Shown one piece after another: positions 17,891-29,732 of a stretch of DNA of 64,000 bases; position 1 is the stretch's first letter, and the number at the start of each line of letters is the position of its first letter. Position numbers and translations under genes: made by a program. The notes under the pieces are model-generated. The model ran no database searches. It saw nothing but the letters and a program-made list of their open reading frames with translations, and was not told the origin of the DNA. Source of the stretch: Pedobacter segetis (lineage in GTDB: Bacteria; Bacteroidota; Bacteroidia; Sphingobacteriales; Sphingobacteriaceae); assembly GCF_016623585.1 (NCBI RefSeq), contig NZ_JAEHFY010000012.1:62001-126000 (forward strand). Direction: 5' to 3'.

Positions 17891-18853
17891 TTGAACGAAC
17901 TTAAAATCATTTTAGAATCTGTAAACCCAGTTGTATTATGGGGGCCAAACAACGAGTATTACGATATTATAAAACGCTCATTTCCAAAGCTTAAAATAGT
18001 TACCAGGGGCAACGAGGTAAAAGCCTTGGGCGATGAAAGCGAACTTGTTAATTTTAATGAAAAACTAAATGCCATAATTTCACATCTCGATAAGTATCAA
18101 AACTTATCTACTGGTGATATAGATTCAATTTTAGGTACAGACAGTTCTGCCAGGTTAGCGCAAGTAAAAGAGGGAGAAGCACCGGCCTCAGCTTCTGAGG
18201 TTATTGTTTTTGGGCCCAATGGGATAATGGTAAAAGCGAGAACTGCCAACCAGCGTAAAATGGTTAGCAGTATAGTAAAAAACGATGTTTTATTTGCCAT
18301 TGGCCCTGCCGGAACGGGAAAAACCTACACGGCAGTTGCTTTGGCAGTAAGGGCTTTAAAAAACAAAGAAATTAAAAGAATCATCTTAACTCGCCCGGCG
18401 GTTGAGGCCGGAGAGAATCTAGGTTTTTTACCGGGCGATCTAAAAGAAAAAATAGACCCTTATTTGCGCCCTTTGTACGATGCCTTGGACGATATGATAC
18501 CTGCGGATAAACTAAAAACTTATTTAGAAAACAGAACTATTGAGATTGCACCTTTAGCTTTTATGCGTGGTAGAACCTTGGATAATTGCTTCGTGATTTT
18601 AGATGAAGCCCAAAACGCCACAGATATGCAATTGAAAATGTTTTTAACCCGGATGGGGCCAACGGCAAAATTCATAGTTACCGGAGATGTTACCCAAATT
18701 GATTTACCCAAAAAGCAACAATCGGGCTTGTTTAACGCCCTCAGGATTTTAGAAGGTATTAAAGGAATTGATATAATTTACTTGAGCGGTAAAGATGTGG
18801 TGCGCCATAAGCTGGTGATTAAAATATTAGAGGCCTACGGGGATATTCAGTAA
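17891..18853 (+). CDS. phoH: PhoH family ATPase
   Basis: A 320-residue cytoplasmic ATPase of the PhoH/YbeZ family, linked to RNA metabolism and ribosome maturation. Walker A is GPAGTGKT (138-145) and Walker B is CFVILDEAQNA near residue 237, followed by TGDVTQIDLP. An N-terminal KH-like region of about 110 residues precedes the ATPase core. The start is TTG (17891), since no ATG lies suitably upstream and the predicted N-terminus MNELKI fits homologues. ybeY, the usual partner, is not adjacent here. Confidence 0.94.
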   Translation: MNELKIILESVNPVVLWGPNNEYYDIIKRSFPKLKIVTRGNEVKALGDESELVNFNEKLNAIISHLDKYQNLSTGDIDSILGTDSSARLAQVKEGEAPASASEVIVFGPNGIMVKARTANQRKMVSSIVKNDVLFAIGPAGTGKTYTAVALAVRALKNKEIKRIILTRPAVEAGENLGFLPGDLKEKIDPYLRPLYDALDDMIPADKLKTYLENRTIEIAPLAFMRGRTLDNCFVILDEAQNATDMQLKMFLTRMGPTAKFIVTGDVTQIDLPKKQQSGLFNALRILEGIKGIDIIYLSGKDVVRHKLVIKILEAYGDIQ

Positions 18854-18931
18854 GGTAAAAGGCTTAAGGCACCTTATGATTGGCATATAATAGTTCGTTT
18901 TTTTAATATCAACAAATCTAAAAAGAAAAAA

Positions 18932-18939
18932 TAATTTTG
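18932..18939 (+). promoter_or_regulatory. Bacteroidota -7 box of purC
   Basis: TAATTTTG fits TAnnTTTG and lies 43 bases before the purC ATG. Confidence 0.55.
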
Positions 18940-18982
18940 AAAGTTTTTTGGCTTTTAGCCTTAAGCTTTCAGCATAAAAGGA

Positions 18983-19936
18983 ATGCAAGCAATAAAAGAA
19001 ACAAATTATAAATTCCCACAACAAACCAATTTTTACAAGGGTAAAGTGCGGGATGTGTACACCATCAATGATCAATATCTAGTAATGGTAGTGAGCGATC
19101 GCATATCTGCATTTGATGTGGTTTTGCCAGAGGCGATTCCTTTTAAGGGGCAAGTGCTTAATCAAATAGCTGCGATTTTTTTAGAGGCCACAAAAGACAT
19201 TGTGCCAAATTGGGTAATCAATGTTCCAGATCCTAGCGTTACCATAGGCAGAATTTGCTCGCCTTTTAAGGTAGAAATGGTTATTAGAGGATATTTGGCA
19301 GGCCATGCAGCAAGGGAATATGCTTTAGGTAAGAGAGAGGTTTGTGGTGTAAAATTACCCGAAGGCTTAAAAGAAAACGATAAACTGCCAGAGCCGATCA
19401 TAACACCTACAACAAAGGCAGCCTTTGGCCACGATGAAGATATATCTAGAGAAGACATTCTCAAAAAAGGGATAGTAAGCGAGCAAGATTATACTCAATT
19501 AGAAAAATATACCAGGGCTTTATACCAAAGAGGAACAGAAATTGCCGCAGAAAGAGGGTTGATATTAGTTGATACTAAATATGAATTTGGCAAAGCCGAT
19601 GGTATAATTTATTTGATAGATGAAATTCACACACCAGATTCATCACGATATTTCTATAAAGACGGGTATAGCGAACTGCAAAAAAACGGCGGAGCGCAAA
19701 AGCAGTTATCAAAAGAATTTGTAAGGAAATGGTTGATAGAAAATGGTTTCCAAGGTAAAGAAGGGCAACAAGTACCACCGATGGACGAAGAAAAAGTAAA
19801 ATCGATATCTGATAGATACATAGAACTTTTTGAAAAAATTACTGGTAAACCTTTTAAAAAAGAAGCCCATCAGAATATCTACGAAAGGGTAGAAAACAAT
19901 ATAAACCAAGCGTTAATTGCTATTCAAAATAATTGA
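18983..19936 (+). CDS. purC: Phosphoribosylaminoimidazole-succinocarboxamide synthase
   Basis: SAICAR synthase: ligates aspartate to CAIR with ATP in purine synthesis. The 317-residue protein is the longer form common in Bacteroidota and eukaryote-like enzymes. Landmarks are YKGKVRDVY (ATP-binding loop), [12 protein letters not shown], the substrate motif [16 protein letters not shown], and [11 protein letters not shown] followed by [11 protein letters not shown]. It stands alone among purine genes here, with its own promoter box, as is usual for scattered pur genes in this phylum. Confidence 0.97.
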   Translation: MQAIKETNYKFPQQTNFYKGKVRDVYTINDQYLVMVVSDRISAFDVVLPEAIPFKGQVLNQIAAIFLEATKDIVPNWVINVPDPSVTIGRICSPFKVEMVIRGYLAGHAAREYALGKREVCGVKLPEGLKENDKLPEPIITPTTKAAFGHDEDISREDILKKGIVSEQDYTQLEKYTRALYQRGTEIAAERGLILVDTKYEFGKADGIIYLIDEIHTPDSSRYFYKDGYSELQKNGGAQKQLSKEFVRKWLIENGFQGKEGQQVPPMDEEKVKSISDRYIELFEKITGKPFKKEAHQNIYERVENNINQALIAIQNN

Positions 19937-19982
19937 TTTTATTTTAAAAGAAAATAATTAACTTAGACACCACGCTAAGATT

Positions 19983-20360
19983 ATGAAATTTACAATAGAT
20001 AAACACGAAAAATACATTCTCATTAAACTTAATGAGGATAAGCTGAACTCGTTGGTTTCCCCACAGCTTAAATCAGAATTGATTTTAACAAACACAGAAG
20101 GGCAAAGGAATATTATTTTAGATATGTCTAACATTAAATATGCTGATTCTAGTGGTTTGAGCAGTTTATTGGTAGGGCATAGATTATGTAAAAATTCTGA
20201 TGGTGTTTTTATCCTTACCGGGATTAACGATGCCGTTACCAGATTGATAAATATCTCCCAATTGGATAATGTGATAACAATTGTACCTAAAGTGGAAGAA
20301 GCTATTGATCTGATTTTTATGGAAGAAGTTGAAAAACAATTGAAAAAGGAGATAAAATAA
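19983..20360 (+). CDS. STAS-domain protein (anti-sigma factor antagonist-like)
   Basis: A 125-residue single STAS domain. The MSNIKYADSSGLSSLLVGHRL segment contains the DSSG motif where anti-anti-sigma factors carry the serine phosphorylated by their kinase, and the rest shows the alternating strands and helices of the SpoIIAA fold. No anti-sigma kinase or sigma factor gene lies next to it. It sits 46 bases after purC and 33 before RNase Z, so it may be cotranscribed. Its partner is unknown. Confidence 0.88.
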   Translation: MKFTIDKHEKYILIKLNEDKLNSLVSPQLKSELILTNTEGQRNIILDMSNIKYADSSGLSSLLVGHRLCKNSDGVFILTGINDAVTRLINISQLDNVITIVPKVEEAIDLIFMEEVEKQLKKEIK

Positions 20361-20393
20361 AGCTATCTCCAAAACATAAATCCCAACCCGAAC

Positions 20394-21305
20394 ATGAAAT
20401 TTGAGGTCACGATTTTGGGCAGCAGTTCGGCAACACCAATATTTCACAGAAACCCTACTTCCCAAATACTTAATGTAAACGAAAAGCTATTGATGATTGA
20501 CTGTGGTGAGGGCACCCAGCAACAAATGCTTCGTTTTGGGATCAAGTACCATAAAATAGATTATATTTTCATCAGCCACCTACATGGCGATCATTACTTT
20601 GGGCTAGTTGGTTTAATATCTTCAATGCACTTAAATGGGCGCAAAAAACCACTTTATCTATTTGCCCCCAAAGAAATAAAAGAAATCTTAGAAGTTCAAT
20701 TTAAGCACTCTGCAACAGTTATCAAATTCCCTATTGAATATTACGCAACGCAAAACAATACCTCAGAAGTTATTCTAGAAACTAATGATGTTGTTGTAGA
20801 AACCATTTTACTTAACCATCGCATACCAACAACGGGCTTCTTATTTAAAGAAAAACAGCGTTTAAGAAAGGTCAATAAAGAGTTGGTAGAGGGTTTAAAT
20901 ATCCCACAAGAGTATTACCAGCTGTTAAAGAAGGGCATAGATTTTAAAGACGAAAAGGGTAAACTACATAAGGCAATAGATTTAACTATTGAGGCCGATA
21001 TACCCAAAAGTTATGCTTACTGTTCTGATACGCTAGCAGACGGAACTTATTTACCTCAAATACAAGGAGTTGATTTGCTTTATCATGAATCTACATTTAT
21101 GCATGATATGGTTGATAGGGCAAAGGAAACTTACCATACCACAGCGTTAGAGGCTGCAACAATTGCCAAAGAATGCGTAGTAAAAAAACTGTTGATCGGG
21201 CATTTTTCTGCTCGTTACCGCGATCTTTCTCCACTATTAATGGAAGCCAAGGAAGTTTTTCCAGAATCTTACTTAGCAATTGAAGGAGAAACGGTTTTGA
21301 TTTGA
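20394..21305 (+). CDS. rnz: Ribonuclease Z
   Basis: Zinc-dependent endonuclease that removes tRNA 3' trailers. The 303-residue metallo-beta-lactamase-fold protein has the metal motif HLHGDH (62-67), FISH upstream of it, the downstream LLNHRIPTTGF, the YCSDT motif and the C-terminal LLIGHFSARY histidine motif. Length and motif order are those of the short-form RNase Z. It complements the CCA-adding enzyme gene in this window, since a matured 3' end is its substrate. Confidence 0.96.
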   Translation: MKFEVTILGSSSATPIFHRNPTSQILNVNEKLLMIDCGEGTQQQMLRFGIKYHKIDYIFISHLHGDHYFGLVGLISSMHLNGRKKPLYLFAPKEIKEILEVQFKHSATVIKFPIEYYATQNNTSEVILETNDVVVETILLNHRIPTTGFLFKEKQRLRKVNKELVEGLNIPQEYYQLLKKGIDFKDEKGKLHKAIDLTIEADIPKSYAYCSDTLADGTYLPQIQGVDLLYHESTFMHDMVDRAKETYHTTALEAATIAKECVVKKLLIGHFSARYRDLSPLLMEAKEVFPESYLAIEGETVLI

Positions 21306-21323
21306 TTTAGATCAAAATTTAGT

Positions 21324-21524
21324 TCAATCTTCTTCTAAAATCTCTTGTACCCTACCTACTTGTCCATCATCAAGCATAACTTTAATCCCTCTATGATGTT
21401 TTGGTGCGCTGGTTAATAAGCGTTTAACAATACCTTCTGTTAATACGCCAGAACGTTGGTCTTTTTTTAAAACTATGTTTACCAGCATCCCTGGTTTTAT
21501 GTTTGCTCTTACTGTACCGTCCAT
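21324..21524 (-). CDS. YwbE-like protein (DUF2196)
   Basis: A 66-residue protein matching the YwbE family: a KPGMLVNIVLKKDQRSG stretch followed by LTEGIVKRLLTSAPKHHRGIKVML and VGRVQEIL. It looks like a small beta-rich, KOW/SH3-like fold with conserved His-His-Arg-Gly. Function is not known. It is the last gene of a tight minus-strand group (MscS channel, APC permease, YwbE) with 3 bases between it and the permease. Confidence 0.88.
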   Translation of the reverse strand: MDGTVRANIKPGMLVNIVLKKDQRSGVLTEGIVKRLLTSAPKHHRGIKVMLDDGQVGRVQEILEED

Positions 21525-21527
21525 TTA

Positions 21528-23324
21528 TCAAATAATTAATCTTACGCCCCCTAATTCTTCTACCCTGTAAGGAAAGCGATCACCGGGCGAACCCACAAAC
21601 ATAAAATTAGCAGGAATATTCCACTCTGCAGATAACCTATCAATTAATTCTGGCCCAAACTTATCCACCATCTTAATAAATTCGATGTCAATTTCTGGGT
21701 ACATCCTATCCAAAACATCAATGTCTGTTTCTAAGTTTTCGGCAACTTTTTCTTTATCTTTCAAAACAGTTACTATTTTAATTTTTTTAGTATGCTCGTT
21801 ATTTCTAATATAAGTCATCACATGGTTAAGGTTAGCCACATTATCTCCTTTAGTAAAAAAAACAAATTCTTGCTGGTTTATTCTGTTGATGTTGCTTTGT
21901 AAGCCCCTGTTGATATATATGATAGCCCTTCTTAATGGGATTTCTAATTTGCTATTATCAATAGCTTTCCTAATGGGTTTAAAAAGATATTGCACAAAGT
22001 TGATCAAAAACTCTAGCAAGGTTGTTCTATTGAGCATTATTACCAAAAACAATATGGTTGGTATAAAATACTCTAAAAAAACCACAATATTTCTTGGTTC
22101 TGATGGGTCTTCGGGCACAATCAAGATATTTCCAACTATGGCACATATAACTGCTGCCAAAGCAAAAAGAAGTGCACTCCATTTTGCTTTTTCTGGCCTA
22201 GGCAACCTTTTCCGCTTAACCTTCAATAACATATTGCCTATTACAAACAATGCCATTACAGATAAAAAAGAAAGTGTATAAACACCAGCCAACAATTCTA
22301 CCTCTCCTTTGGTAATGATCAATACAGAAACACTCAATAAAAAGAATAATATAATGATACGGTAAGAACTTCCTTTTTTATTTTTCTTTAAGAAGAAATT
22401 GGGCATAATACGATCTAAGGTCATCCTTTCTAATAGACCAGATACGCCAACAAAAGAAGTTAATACGGCGCCGCTCAATACCAAAACGGCATCAATAGAA
22501 ATGATAAACGCTAGCCATTCTCCGGTACTCACTAATCCAATTTGGCTTAGTAAAGCATTGCTATATAATTTTATTTCAGGAATTGGTAAAACACAAATAG
22601 CCAAAAATGCAATAAGTGGGTTAAGTACGCTAACCACAATCCACATATTTCTTAAGGTTTTTGGGAAAACACCTTTCTTTTGCTCTTCTACAAAATTGGC
22701 CGAGCTTTCGAAGCCAGATATACCCAACATGGAAGCTGCAAAGCCAAAGAAAATGGCCATTCCAATACTCCCAAAAGTTAAAGGGCTGTGCCAATTGGCT
22801 AAAAGTTTATCAAATCCTATGTTAAAAATATAAAACACGATAGAACCTATAAGCACTACCATGGTGGTTAAATGGAATAAAAATATACCTATCGCCACTT
22901 TTGCCGACTCGGTAATTCCGGATATGGTAAGGAATGCAAAAATCCCTAAAATTACAACTGTGGCAATTATAATTGGCAAAGATGGGATAAGATGCGCCAA
23001 ATAGTGCATAGCCTCGTTTGCAGAAATAACTGCGGTAGCCATATATGATAGGATGGTTAAACAAGCGGCCAAAGAAGCTAATGATTTGCTTGTAGTATTT
23101 AATAAGGCATTGTAAGCACCACCGTTCAAGGGCAAAGCACCAACTACTTCGCCGTAGATTTTTCTAAAGGTAAAAAGTACCACGGCAACGATCAATAATG
23201 TTACCCAGGCGTATTGGCCAGCAAAGCTGATAGCCAATGCAGATACATAAAGTACAGAAGAACTAATATCATTCCCGCAGATAGCTGTTGAGGCTAGTTC
23301 GCCTAATTTTTTTTCTTCTTTCAT
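21528..23324 (-). CDS. APC superfamily amino acid permease
   Basis: A 598-residue transporter with about twelve hydrophobic segments in residues 10-430 in APC order, including the LPLNGGAYNALLN loop of TM2 and ISGFESSANFVEEQKKG of TM6, both typical of amino-acid/cationic permeases. The last 150 residues are soluble and resemble a small alpha/beta (universal-stress-like) domain. Ion coupling and substrate are not determinable. It starts one base before the MscS gene ends on the same strand, indicating an operon with an osmotic channel. Confidence 0.9.
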   Translation of the reverse strand: MKEEKKLGELASTAICGNDISSSVLYVSALAISFAGQYAWVTLLIVAVVLFTFRKIYGEVVGALPLNGGAYNALLNTTSKSLASLAACLTILSYMATAVISANEAMHYLAHLIPSLPIIIATVVILGIFAFLTISGITESAKVAIGIFLFHLTTMVVLIGSIVFYIFNIGFDKLLANWHSPLTFGSIGMAIFFGFAASMLGISGFESSANFVEEQKKGVFPKTLRNMWIVVSVLNPLIAFLAICVLPIPEIKLYSNALLSQIGLVSTGEWLAFIISIDAVLVLSGAVLTSFVGVSGLLERMTLDRIMPNFFLKKNKKGSSYRIIILFFLLSVSVLIITKGEVELLAGVYTLSFLSVMALFVIGNMLLKVKRKRLPRPEKAKWSALLFALAAVICAIVGNILIVPEDPSEPRNIVVFLEYFIPTILFLVIMLNRTTLLEFLINFVQYLFKPIRKAIDNSKLEIPLRRAIIYINRGLQSNINRINQQEFVFFTKGDNVANLNHVMTYIRNNEHTKKIKIVTVLKDKEKVAENLETDIDVLDRMYPEIDIEFIKMVDKFGPELIDRLSAEWNIPANFMFVGSPGDRFPYRVEELGGVRLII

Positions 23325-24242
23325 CTAATTTTTTGATTTATTAACCCTCCCAATGGTAGCTTCGTCTTTTAAAATAATTGGGATACCGGCTTGGCCACCA
23401 TATATTTTTAATTCTTGGATATCGGCTGGTAAGCCATAACCTTTTTCTGTTAAATCTTTTTTAACCTGATTTATTACCAGCCCTTTAGTTACCATGGCCG
23501 CCTTTCTAAAATCTTTGGTATCTGCCCAAAACAGTACTTTTAAGTTTACTGTACTTGTTGCCAATTGATCTTCAATAACAAAATTTTCATGCTCGCTATC
23601 AGAAATTAAATCGGGGTGGTTGTTTAGCACTTCCATAATTTCTCTTTTCGCACCATCAATATCATCTTCATAGGCAATGCCCACCACAAATTCTAGCCTA
23701 TAAAAACCATCTTCGGTGTAATTGTAAACCGGTAGCGTTAAAACATCGGCATTTGGGATGTAAACATCTTTTCCATCAAAGGTCTTAATTTTGGTATAAC
23801 GAAGTTCTAGTGCTTTAACCTTACCAAAAATATCGTTTATCTTAATGGTATCATCTACATTGAAGGGCCTGTTAAAAGCCAATATAAACCCAGCTATAAA
23901 ATTTTCGCCAATATCTTTAAAGGCAAATCCCAAAACTACTGCCCCTGCGCCGGCAGCGGCCAATATACCAGCAGCAATGCCACCAAAACCACCAGCGTAA
24001 AGGGCCATCATAATTATAAAAATGATAAAAATCATCTTTAAGGCTTTTGTTAAAAACTTGGCGGTTAAGGGGTCTTTTGAGGTTTTTAGTAAACGTTTTT
24101 GGATTAAGCCCGAAATGAGGTTACTCATTAGGATGCCAATTACTATTATCGCAACTGCGGTAATCAGTTTGGGCAATGATAAAATAAAAGAGTTCCAATA
24201 ATGATTGATGGCATTTGTAAACTCGTTTGTAAAAGTATTCAT
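23325..24242 (-). CDS. MscS-family mechanosensitive ion channel
   Basis: A 305-residue small-conductance channel that releases solutes under membrane tension. Three hydrophobic segments precede the pore helix, which contains the Gly/Ala-rich GGIAAGILAAAGAGAVVLGFAFK segment (around residues 88-112). The beta domain with FNRPFNVDDTIKI and the alpha/beta C-terminal domain follow. First gene of the MscS-permease-YwbE group. The length fits the basic MscS class. Confidence 0.94.
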   Translation of the reverse strand: MNTFTNEFTNAINHYWNSFILSLPKLITAVAIIVIGILMSNLISGLIQKRLLKTSKDPLTAKFLTKALKMIFIIFIIMMALYAGGFGGIAAGILAAAGAGAVVLGFAFKDIGENFIAGFILAFNRPFNVDDTIKINDIFGKVKALELRYTKIKTFDGKDVYIPNADVLTLPVYNYTEDGFYRLEFVVGIAYEDDIDGAKREIMEVLNNHPDLISDSEHENFVIEDQLATSTVNLKVLFWADTKDFRKAAMVTKGLVINQVKKDLTEKGYGLPADIQELKIYGGQAGIPIILKDEATIGRVNKSKN

Positions 24243-24437
24243 AGATACAATTTATATCAGGTTTTTAATATAAGAAAAAAGCCCAAATAATTATTATTTA
24301 AGCTTTCAAATATTCGTCCAAAATCAAAATCGACTAAATTTAGTCTGTAACGATGGTTAAAAAGTGCTTAATAAAGCTGCTTTTCTAAATCAGAATATTA
24401 AAATGGTTATAATAAAGATAAAATTTAACAATTCTTT

Positions 24438-24445
24438 TATCTTTG
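24438..24445 (+). promoter_or_regulatory. Bacteroidota -7 box of icd
   Basis: TATCTTTG matches TAnnTTTG and is 61 bases before the isocitrate dehydrogenase ATG. Confidence 0.6.
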
Positions 24446-24446
24446 A

Positions 24447-26726
<2,280 letters not shown>

Positions 26727-26746
26727 GTATTATCATAAGCTGATTT

Positions 26747-26780
26747 AAAACGGTTTGAGCGAGAACTCAAACCGTTTTTT
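26747..26780 (+). terminator. Intrinsic terminator of icd
   Basis: A 13-base stem (AAAACGGTTTGAG with CTCAAACCGTTTT) around a 6-base loop, ending in six T residues, 20 bases after the icd stop. Confidence 0.85.
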
Positions 26781-26893
26781 GGTTTGTAGGATTCTGTTTT
26801 GATACAAGCTATCCAAATATCGCTTGTTTTTTAACTGGGTTCTCACTGTACTGCTTTTCCTTCTTAGCAGAGTTGACGGTGATGTGTAGTGGT

Positions 26894-27069
26894 TTTTCCT
26901 GCAGGGCAAATTCGATTTTCCTGCAGAGCGGATTCGATTTTTCTGGCGAACGAAAGTGTTTGTTCTGAAGAGCGAAGGTGTTTGTTCTAAAGAGCGAAGT
27001 CGATTGTCATGCAGAGCGAGGGTGTTTGTTCTGAAGAGCGAAGTCGATTGTCATGCAGAGCGAAGTCGA
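26894..27069. repeat. Eight tandem 22-bp repeat units
   Basis: Eight contiguous imperfect units of exactly 22 bases begin at 26894, 26916, 26938, 26960, 26982, 27004, 27026 and 27048. The last units read TTGTTCTGAAGAGCGAAGTC plus GA and TTGTCATGCAGAGCGAAGTC plus GA. The leftmost three have drifted most. There are no spacers, so this is not a CRISPR array. The GCAGAGCGAAGTCGAAGCA motif is like dispersed intergenic repeats common in Bacteroidota genomes. The intergenic region 26727-27264 otherwise holds only the icd terminator. Confidence 0.85.
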
Positions 27070-27264
27070 AGCATAAAACCCAACGCACTCCCCCTTTTTA
27101 ATCCGCTCAAGGTAACATTCCCATTTTTACTTTATTGGTATGAGGTTTTCTTTTTATTTTACCCATGATCACACCTCGTCTTAAAAAAGAACGCCAAAAA
27201 TCTCATAAAACTTTCAATTGGCATATTTATGGTATCACTTAAACAAAATCAATAAGAAAACATC

Positions 27265-27663
27265 ATGGAAAATAAAAAAGAAACTACCGATAATGAAAGC
27301 TTTGAAAGAAACGGAGAATCTAATTTAAACGATAACGAAGCTAGAAATTTAAAGTACAACGAGGAAGAAAACAGTTACGAGCTAGACGTGGAGCCTGAAG
27401 ATGAAGATTACCAACATGCCGATCCTTACGATACTGCTGCAGATAATGGAGATGATATGGATTCTGATTATGATGAGGCAAATCCTTATGTTGGGGATGA
27501 ATACGAAAGAAAGCACAGTTTAAAAGACGATATCAATAAACTAGGGATGCACAAAACTGATGCTGATCATCTTAAAATGAGCAAAAGAGATGAGAAAAAC
27601 AGCCATGTACCAGAGGACGACCGTAGTGACTTGGATCAAGAAGGGTATCCTAAGAACTCATAA
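27265..27663 (+). CDS. Acidic hydrophilic protein of unknown function
   Basis: A 132-residue protein without hydrophobic segments, very rich in Asp, Glu, Asn and Tyr, with repeated EDEDYQHADPY, NGDDMDSDYDEANPY-like stretches between residues 45 and 80. It looks intrinsically disordered. I recognise no domain. It lies between the 22-bp tandem repeat and the ABC-2 operon, on the opposite strand to the latter. Codon use and the ATG with an upstream A-rich stretch support a real gene, perhaps stress-related, but no function can be assigned. Confidence 0.6.
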   Translation: MENKKETTDNESFERNGESNLNDNEARNLKYNEEENSYELDVEPEDEDYQHADPYDTAADNGDDMDSDYDEANPYVGDEYERKHSLKDDINKLGMHKTDADHLKMSKRDEKNSHVPEDDRSDLDQEGYPKNS

Positions 27664-27716
27664 TCAATTTACAAAAGCCTTTGAAGATAACAGTTGAATT
27701 TTAATTGAAATTATAT

Positions 27717-28745
27717 TCAACTTCTAATTTCACGGCGCATAAAAAAATAATAAGAAATTGCAAAACAACTTATAGTTGATGCGATTAGCCCGCTAACTTG
27801 TGGCCAAACAATTAAAAGACTTTCCCTAAAAGGTAAAGGAGATGGAATGGCACCAGCCATTTGCTCCGTAGTTAAGGGGCCAAGGCTTCTTATAGATGGT
27901 ATCAAAAGAGTTGTAGAGGCATCGGTATAAAGCCGGTTTGGCGATATTCTAAGTATATCTAAGATTAAATCATTATAGCTCAACACCTCTTGAGATGAAA
28001 GATAGGAAGGATCGGGAAGAAAAGTCTTTATCAATAGGGTAACCAAGATTTGATAAAACACCGTAAAAAATATCCAAATGCCTATTGCAGTAAGTGCCGA
28101 GGTTGCCGCTTGTTTAAACGCTATAGAAAGTAAAACAGAAAGACTTAACCAAAAAGCTACGTAAACGATGGTAATAACCATAAAAGTGAGTATCCTTAGC
28201 AGCTCCTGTGGTTCTATCCTCACACCTGTCCAAACTAATCCGCCACCAAGCATCAACAAAACCAGCACTAAAAAAAGCGAACCTATCATGATAAATGAAG
28301 AAGTAAACTTAGCCAGCAACAAATTATCACGATAAACAGGTTGTGCCATCAGCCTACCGAGTGTCCCATTATTTTGTTCGGCGTTAATGGCATCAAAACC
28401 TAAACCAATACCCAAAAGAGGAGCTAGAAAACTTAGCAGGATATGAAAAGGAGGTAATGAGTTATCTGTGGCAGTTAATAGCTTGAGGTACAGGAAACCA
28501 TGATTCGGGTCGTTCGTATTCTCTACCGCTGTGCGGATATTACCCATAGATGCATATATAGAGGCAATAAAAGTAAGCAGTATCAATGTGATAAGCACTA
28601 TAAAACGCCAACTTCGTATATGATCGGCAATTTCTTTGTTAACCATTACCATAAACAAACTTTGGTATTTAGACTTCTTCAATTTATCTTTATTTGCTAA
28701 ACCGTGAAAAAAAGGATTTCTTAAAGACGCTACTAGACTTTTCAT
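27717..28745 (-). CDS. ABC-2 type transporter permease
   Basis: A 342-residue ABC-2 membrane subunit with six hydrophobic segments: one near residue 50-70, then a block from 100 to 270 and a last at about 310-330. The motif DAINAEQNNGTLGRLMAQPVYRDNLLLAK is typical of the cytosolic loop of this class (NosY-like). The first ATG makes a 56-base overlap with the ATPase gene. ATGs at 28652 or 28646 (MVMVNKEIADHIRSW) would remove the overlap and fit the family N-terminus equally well. Third gene of the NEW3-ATPase-permease operon. Confidence 0.9.
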   Translation of the reverse strand: MKSLVASLRNPFFHGLANKDKLKKSKYQSLFMVMVNKEIADHIRSWRFIVLITLILLTFIASIYASMGNIRTAVENTNDPNHGFLYLKLLTATDNSLPPFHILLSFLAPLLGIGLGFDAINAEQNNGTLGRLMAQPVYRDNLLLAKFTSSFIMIGSLFLVLVLLMLGGGLVWTGVRIEPQELLRILTFMVITIVYVAFWLSLSVLLSIAFKQAATSALTAIGIWIFFTVFYQILVTLLIKTFLPDPSYLSSQEVLSYNDLILDILRISPNRLYTDASTTLLIPSIRSLGPLTTEQMAGAIPSPLPFRESLLIVWPQVSGLIASTISCFAISYYFFMRREIRS

Positions 28746-29709
28746 TAACCGTGTTTTCTGTTAAACTATTTTCAAAATATTTTTGATAAATCTCCTCGAG
28801 ACCATAATTTCTTTGCCGAACGCCTAGGATGTTGTATCCTCTTTCTGCTAGGGTACGTACAATTAATGGGGTCATGTTTCTCCTATTGCAGGTAAATTCT
28901 ATTGATTGCCCTTCTACTTTTATAGCCTTAATACCTTCTAGTGCCAAAAGTTCGTTTTCATGCGGTAAAATTCCGGTGATTTTTTCTTCTAGATCAACCC
29001 AAGTAACATGATCTTGCCCAGCAAAAAGCTTTTCGGAAAGCGATGCTATATTACCTTTTACCAATAGTTTTCCTTTTACAAATATCCCTACTTGATCACA
29101 AACCTGTTGCACATGATGTAAATGGTGAGAAGAAAGCAGTACCGTGAGCCCATTTTCTCTACTAAGCTGCTTGATTAACAAAAGAAAATCGCGTACACCG
29201 CTAGGATCTATACCCAAAGTAGGTTCGTCAAGAATAATCACTTCTGGTCTTTTGATCAACACATCCGCAAGACCCAACCTTTGTTTCATCCCTCGTGAGT
29301 AAGCCCCTGTTTTTAGGTGCATATCTTGGCCAAGCCCAACTATCTCCATTACCTCAACTGCTCTATAACTTAGTTCTTTTTCATCTATTCCGTTAAGCCT
29401 ACCAATATACTCTAGGTTTTCGAGCGCAGTTAGGTTATCATAAAAACCAACACTGTCTGGCATATAGCCTACTCGTTTTTTTACATTAATGGGATTGCTT
29501 GTGGCATCAAAGCCACAAACCATCGCATTCCCAGAGCTAGGTTCCGTAAGTCCTAGCATCATCAGTATGGTTGTGGTTTTTCCCGCTCCGTTAGGCCCCA
29601 GTAAACCAAAGATCTCTCCTTTACTTATATCAAGGTTAAGGTTATCTACCGCTACCTTGGTGCCATAATTTTTACTAAGGTTTTTTAATTGTATAATAGA
29701 ACTCATCAC
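28690..29709 (-). CDS. ABC transporter ATP-binding protein
   Basis: A 339-residue ATPase that energises the adjacent ABC-2 permease. Walker A is GPNGAGKT (38-45), the signature is YSRGMKQRLGLADVL, Walker B is PEVIILDEPTLGIDPSG, and the H-loop is LLSSHHLHH. About 110 C-terminal residues after the ATPase core form an accessory domain usual for CcmA/NosF-like subunits. It follows the NEW3 protein gene by 23 bases, so the three genes form one transport operon. The substrate is unknown. Confidence 0.94.
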   Translation of the reverse strand: MMSSIIQLKNLSKNYGTKVAVDNLNLDISKGEIFGLLGPNGAGKTTTILMMLGLTEPSSGNAMVCGFDATSNPINVKKRVGYMPDSVGFYDNLTALENLEYIGRLNGIDEKELSYRAVEVMEIVGLGQDMHLKTGAYSRGMKQRLGLADVLIKRPEVIILDEPTLGIDPSGVRDFLLLIKQLSRENGLTVLLSSHHLHHVQQVCDQVGIFVKGKLLVKGNIASLSEKLFAGQDHVTWVDLEEKITGILPHENELLALEGIKAIKVEGQSIEFTCNRRNMTPLIVRTLAERGYNILGVRQRNYGLEEIYQKYFENSLTENTVNEKSSSVFKKSFFSRFSK

Positions 29710-29732
29710 AAATAAAGGCTTTACGCTGAAAC

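Noticed and set aside
26894-27069. A CRISPR array
   Set aside because: The 22-base units are directly joined, with no spacers, and no cas genes are present.
26956-27168. A 70-residue plus-strand frame rich in VLKSE and SRLSCRAR repeats
   Set aside because: It is only the translation of the 22-bp tandem repeat and has no other coding signal.
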